This document shows, piece by piece, positions 59,068 through 64,000 of a stretch of DNA of 64,000 nt (positions within the stretch are counted from its first letter, which is position 1; every line of letters starts with the position of its first letter). The DNA is taken from the NCBI GenBank assembly GCA_030248215.1, contig JASANG010000269.1, positions 62,001 to 126,000 of the forward strand. Direction: 5' to 3'. The notes under the pieces were generated by a model that saw nothing but the letters and a program-made list of their open reading frames with translations, ran no database searches and was not told the DNA's origin. Source of the stretch: Enoplolaimus lenunculus. Its lineage: Eukaryota > Nematoda > Enoplea > Enoplida > Thoracostomopsidae. The position numbers were made by a program, and so were the translations under genes.

Positions 59068-59234
59068 GCCAATCTATAGAACACGGGCGGAGCAGTAAGT
59101 AAAAGCATATGTCTACGCTTAAGCATACGCCTAAATCTAAGCGTAAGCCTAAGCAAAAAAATACTGTAAAGCTTAAGTTTAATCTATTGCAGTCTCGCAG
59201 AAAAACGTTCTGCCACTGATCTTTACACAGGCTA
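59068..59234. mobile_element. TTAGGC-bearing hAT-like MITE, copy at 59.1 kb
   Basis: GGCCAATCTATAGAACACGG to GATCTTTACACAGGC, flanked by AAATTTCG on both sides if the ends are taken one base in. Confidence 0.7.
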
Positions 59235-59613
59235 AAATTTCGAAATATTCTGTGGCAAGTAAACTCGATCCGTCTGAACTGCATTTATCTATAACATACT
59301 TTACCGGCGAAAGACTTTTAATTTATTTCTATCTGGTAACCATTAGCATAAGTTCGAGCTAAATGTTAAACCAGTAAATCCTCTTTTTGAGTGGCGTCAA
59401 ACTGTTTCTTTTCAACAGAATAAATGCTCTGTTTTATCCTACGTAGTCTGCAAATTCTACAACGCATTGTGGTTTAATTAATCAACTAGCTCCGAAATCA
59501 ACTTAACTCAGAGTGAGTTAAAGTTTACTGTTATTAAACTCACAAATAACAACTTTTCCTTCGGATTTGATTAATGAACTCTATGACAATTTTTATATTA
59601 AAAATAAAGAATA

Positions 59614-59865
59614 CACCGTAAATTCCGATGAGTTGATCAGTTAACTGTGAGAGTGACAGTGAATTAGTTAGTTCCGGTTATTTTCGGGTTAATAAACAGG
59701 AGACATTAACTCGCTCTGAGCTGATTTAATAACGGTTGAGTTGATAAACTCAATATGAATTCAGTCAATGTAGAATTCTGATCTCTAAACGTCCTAATTC
59801 GAAGCTCAGGCTCCTGAGTGAATTCGCCTCATTCTAGATTAAAATCAACTAACTAGAATTTACAG
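59614..59865. mobile_element. CACTGTAAATTCC palindrome, copy at 59.7 kb
   Basis: CACCGTAAATTCCGATGAGTT to AACTAGAATTTACAG. A left-truncated relative lies directly upstream (59470-59600). Confidence 0.65.
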
Positions 59866-60858
59866 TTTAACTATAGAAATTCGCTAAGGTAAAGCTGTTT
59901 GCAGTACACAAAACAACAAGTTCTTTCATGTGTTGTGCGACCAAAACTAAAAATCAAACGCGTGAACTAGAAGCTTTAACTCAAATATCAACACCGAAAC
60001 CTCTGAACAGGGCGTCCGGCCGCAACAACCGCCTAAAGGTTATGTTTAATATTAAGACGAGCCAGAGATAAAACGGAACTACGTGTCTTAAGCCCATAGA
60101 CTAAACTCACTAATATATGCTGGGATTAAAGCTTGGAATATATTATGCCTGTGAATATGAGGTTGTCGTTGGTCACAGAGTATATAAAGGATTTTGCTCT
60201 ATTTTAGACTCACACACGGATAAAATATGTAATATTGTCGTTGCACGGTTTCAGTTGGGGCTATAACAAAGGGTATATGGCCCTTTTACAGGCTGTTTTT
60301 AGATTAATATGCTGCTGGATTGTAGAGTTGCAAAAAAATTTTCTTGCTCGTTACGCTCGTTTGTGAACAAGATTTTGCTTGTAGTATATTCTCTTCCGAA
60401 ATGAAATCTAGGCAACAAGGTTTGACTTTAGAATGCTATATATACACTCAAAATAATATTTCTGATATTTAAGAAAAAATTTCTTACATTTGAGAAATAT
60501 GATTAGCAAGGTGCACTTGAAAAGTATTTTTGTTATAATAGAAATGTTTTCAAAAAACGTTTTGAAATAAAGTCTGAAAATAAACGTTTTCCACTTATTG
60601 TTAGGAAAATTGTCTTAAATATCAGCAAAACGTTTCAGATTTGCCACAGAAAACACTTTTCTGAATAAATTCAGAAATACTTTTTTGTATGTACCTTGAA
60701 ATGCATGGGCACATGTTAATATCCACAAAATGTTCAAATAATACAACGTTTAGGAGTGCCATTTTCAACGTAAATAAGATAAGCCATATCGACGTTTCGG
60801 CCGCTAGATAACTCTTATTTTCTATGTCTTAAAATGTCTCATTTTTATACGAGCCCCA

Positions 60859-61032
60859 CACTGTAAATTTCATTGAGTTGATTTGAAATCAGTCTGTCTG
60901 CTGAGTTATTTCTTTCAAAACTCAGAATTCTGGATTTAATTCATTTTGAGTTCCAACGAACCCAGAATTAAATCAGCTCAGAGTGTGTTAATGTTTACTG
61001 TTATTAACTCAACTCATCAGAAATTACTGTGC
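60859..61032. mobile_element. CACTGTAAATTCC palindrome, copy at 60.9 kb
   Basis: CACTGTAAATTTCATTGAGTT to CATCAGAAATTACTGTG, shorter than its relatives. Confidence 0.65.
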
Positions 61033-62079
61033 AATACTCAGCAGATATTTTAACGGTTAAAAATTGCGAGTACTATGCATTATCTCAATAATGCATCATA
61101 CTGTAGCAAATTGTATGAATTGCACGTGCAAGTTGCAGCTGCAAGTTCTCGCTTAAAAAACTGACACAGGTAAATATGGCTTAAACTCGTAAGATATTGC
61201 TCAAAACGCACAAGTTACAAACATTAAAATAATCGACAAATTTTTTAATTTTCGCTTCCGATCTAAATAGTTTGCAAAGCATCAAAAAATTAGGCCTATA
61301 TTTAGTTTGCGTAACCAGGTAAGTAAAGTCAAATAACAAATATCGACAAGCTGCAATTCCCGCTAAGCCAGAACTGGTGCGGAATTCGAGCGAAAATGAA
61401 CTTGAATTATATATTTTAGATTTAGAACTCACAGCGACACTTACAATAAAGTTACACAAAAATCATGCCCGGTATGACCGCAGTACTTAAAAACCACACG
61501 ACGCTATGGAACCGAAATCTATCAAACATAAGCCTTCTCCCAAGTCTCAGACTGGCAGTTTCTATACTCGCACTCTAAAGCATTATACCTCGTAGTTAAG
61601 AAGCTTTGCTGGCTTTAGTCCTATACGCGTTTAGTTGTGCCGTGGACAAAATGTGTATTATTGAAAGAACAGGTTTAAGCTCGCATCGAAACAGCCACGA
61701 ATGAACAGACTTTGCTGCGTTGTATCTGCTGTTATATTTTAGGCCTGTGCCATAAGCAAAAGCTCATATTTATAGAAACAGAATGAAATCTAAAAACCTG
61801 GAAGGCTTCTTAATACAGACTCAATACAGCAGAATTACACAAACTTACGGCCTTGCTGAGTTCTAAAGGCGAAATATTTTAAGCGTGGCGTATTATTATA
61901 ATGGTGTCCAGGCATTAATGTTGTTTATCTGAAAATGTTTTTGCTCAGGGTGGAGGTTTAATAAGACAGGGGCGTATGTAAAGTTTATAAGCCGGACACG
62001 TGTCAAGATAGGAAACACGAATACAGAACAAAATTGCAGATATTTTACCAGGTCAACGTGTTTTATTATCTCTGAACCT

Positions 62080-62328
62080 CACTGTAAATTCCAGTGAGTT
62101 AATTAAGCAATTCAGACGGAAAGTTAGTTATTTCTGAGTTAGCAACAGTAAAACTTTTACTCACTCTGAGTTGAGTTGACTGTCATAATGAGTTGAGTTG
62201 ACTCCCGGAAAGTTGATGATTTGAATTAGAATGAATTGAACGAACTCATAATTGTGAGTTCTGATAGTCCTAACTCAGGCTGAGTGATTCAACTCATTTT
62301 GAGTTAAAACCAACTCACTGGAATTTTA
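62080..62328. mobile_element. CACTGTAAATTCC palindrome, copy at 62.2 kb
   Basis: CACTGTAAATTCCAGTGAGTT to AACTCACTGGAATTTTA, with GAGTTGAGTTGACT runs inside. Confidence 0.75.
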
Positions 62329-62634
62329 AAAAAGATCATCTCGCGTTTGGTTTTTTGTTCTGTTGTCGGTAACCATGAAAGTTTAAAAAACATTTGAAAA
62401 TCAAAATGCAAACAAATTAAATTTTTATTCCGAGATAAAACGGTCAAAACAAAATAGTTGACAGCAGTGACGGATATAAGGTAGCCTAAAAGGACAAAAC
62501 AGAGAATATATAGACGCTTACAGTATTCAGACCGATTTAAAACTACCATTGTAGCCAATGAAACGAGGCCTCTACAGTATTAGTATTCATTTGATTCGGC
62601 AGAACTGATAATAAATAGAAACGTCTTCCTACTT

Positions 62635-62885
62635 CGCTGTAAACTCCAATGAGTTAAGTAATCTATTCAGCTGACGAATTGATTATTTCTGAATTAAAAT
62701 CATTAAACATTAACTCACTCTCAGTTGAGTTGATTCCCACTTTAAGTTGAGTAGACTTTAGATGAGTTGATTATTTAATTCAGAATGAATTGAACCAACT
62801 CAAAATTCTGAGTTCTGATAGTTCTAACTAAGACTGAATAATTCAACTCATTCTGAGTTAAAGTCAACTCACTGAAATTTACAGT
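62635..62885. mobile_element. CACTGTAAATTCC palindrome, copy at 62.8 kb
   Basis: CGCTGTAAACTCCAATGAGTT to AACTCACTGAAATTTACAGTG. With the copies at 40.2, 59.7, 60.9 and 62.2 kb this shows active spread; a further worn copy is at about 5674-5845. Confidence 0.75.
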
Positions 62886-64000
62886 GTTGTTTTTCTTTGG
62901 CTATGATTATAACAAGTTCCGCTCTCTGAATACTTCGGAGTCTAAAGTAATAATAAAGGATTGCCGGCCACGGCCTACAAAAATAAATATAGTTGAATCT
63001 GCTACTCTATTTTGTGCTTAAAATTATTCCCTTTTAGACAAACGAGTAACCAATAAGCTAATACTTAAACAAACAAGCTCACACAGTTGTAAAGTTGTGT
63101 AACTTTAAAATTAAAATACAATTTGTTGAGTATAAAATTGCACAGATTGCACAAATTTGCAGTTTAAAAGCAACACAAAAGGCAGCATACAACGGGTTTA
63201 GTATTTTAAAACAAAAAAATCACAAAATAATTCGTTTTAATAGTTTTCGAACGTTTTCGTATTTTTTCAAAAAGTAAAATTAGAAAAAATTCAACGACAA
63301 CTGTATTAACAACATCGTTGTTTTTGAAATAATTAAAAATTTGGCACAACTATGAATTTGAGACATTTTTGTAACCGTTTCATTTATCGGATATAATATT
63401 TCTGTTTGTACTGTAACCTTTGTAGTATTTAATGGAAGCAGCGAAATTGAGTCGCAAAATTTTCAAAAACATAAAAAAATACCTTTTACAACATTTATCA
63501 ACTTGAAGTTGGCAAATGAAATTTAAGCCTATTCTCAAGCGCAAGTTTTTGCAGCGAGAACTCGCAGCTACAACTTGCACTTGCATGTTTTGTCCAAAAT
63601 CTCGTTCGAAAAACTTACAGCTGCAAATCATTCATTAAAAATTCATAGCTAGGAATTAAGTTTAAAATGCGTGAATAACCATGCTAGTTCACGGAATTTA
63701 TTGCATCCGCTTTCTCATTGGTTTATGAAAAATGCAAGTTCTGCTTGCAATTTGCAGCTGCACGTTCTCGCAGCAAAAACTTGTTCGTGTGAAGAGGGCT
63801 TTATAATGATTTTTGACAATTCATTTGTAAGGAAAAAACACCTTTTTTCGTCCTTTGGATTTTGATGGCGCATTTTCTGATTTTTCATTGCGAACTCTAA
63901 ATAAATTTTTTTAGAAACTTAAAAAGATATTTGATTTATGGAACTTGTCAATTTATAGCAAACTGCATTATGTTAATTTTATTCAACAAACAGAATCTTA

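Larger units (their letters stand above)
54550..64000. other. 9.4-kb region upstream of the Myb/SANT gene, no gene supported
   Basis: Only repeats were recognised: TTAGGC elements (54.8, 55.1, 59.1 kb), a GTAGCCAG-type fragment (55790-55970), a CACTGCAAAAAAT palindrome (57.0 kb), CACTGTAAATTCC palindromes (59.5-62.9 kb), and a dispersed pair at 58160-58330 and 63050-63220. The stretch 63530-63790 holds inverted GCAAGTTCTCGCAGC-type words also seen at 61125. The many small frames lack splice or family signals. Confidence 0.5.

Noticed and set aside
61181-61459. 92-codon minus-strand frame
   Set aside because: Looked at as a possible secreted or membrane protein; no conserved motif and no supporting exon structure.

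Overview
The window is animal nuclear DNA: AT-rich, with small coding exons bounded by ordinary GT...AG splice sites (mostly GTAAGT donors) and introns and spacers packed with short non-autonomous DNA transposons. The phylum cannot be fixed from this window. I recognise no LTR element, reverse transcriptase or virus-derived coding region.

Four multi-exon genes could be rebuilt exon by exon, and every exon join keeps the reading frame. (1) Minus strand, about 13.2 to 1.6 kb: a leucine-rich-repeat GPCR of the glycoprotein-hormone-receptor type (LGR type A), 11 exons, 777 residues. It has a signal peptide, LRR exons joined in phase 2, a Cys-rich hinge and seven membrane segments, but several of the usual class A activation residues are absent. 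(2) Minus strand, 21.75 to 16.97 kb: a 168-residue SR splicing factor (one RRM plus an RS tail) in 8 exons, one only 21 bp long. (3) Plus strand, 40.02 to 43.98 kb: an 88-residue EF-hand protein in 4 exons, the first contributing only the ATG. (4) Minus strand, 54.55 to 47.15 kb: an 835-residue Myb/SANT-like DNA-binding protein in 7 exons.

The rest (0-1.6, 13.2-17.0, 21.75-40.0, 44-47.1 and 54.6-64 kb) shows no gene I can support, apart from two weak short ORFs. It holds several palindromic MITE families, several with target-site duplications readable in the sequence: (a) hAT-like elements (8-bp TSD) carrying arrays of TTAGGC/GCCTAA, the nematode-type telomere hexamer; (b) hAT-like elements ending CAGGGTGCAACCGGA whose subterminal low-complexity tracts differ between copies; (c) 221-bp TA-flanked palindromes starting CACTGCAAAAAAT; (d) CACTGTAAATTCC palindromes; (e) CAATGGCGGATCC, GTAGCCAG and CTGGGTTTCTCAAA hAT-like elements; (f) a 1.9-kb element with about 100-bp inverted ends and a TAA duplication; (g) a 320-bp foldback containing three G/C hairpins. 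Tandem arrays include a perfect 229-bp duplication, a 19-bp and a 10-bp minisatellite in one intron of the EF-hand gene, and a 9-bp GGGACAGAT array.

The genes do not form a pathway together. The two strongest leads are the LGR that has lost canonical GPCR switch residues while keeping an intact frame and family gene structure, and the spread of telomere-type TTAGGC arrays by more than one transposon family.
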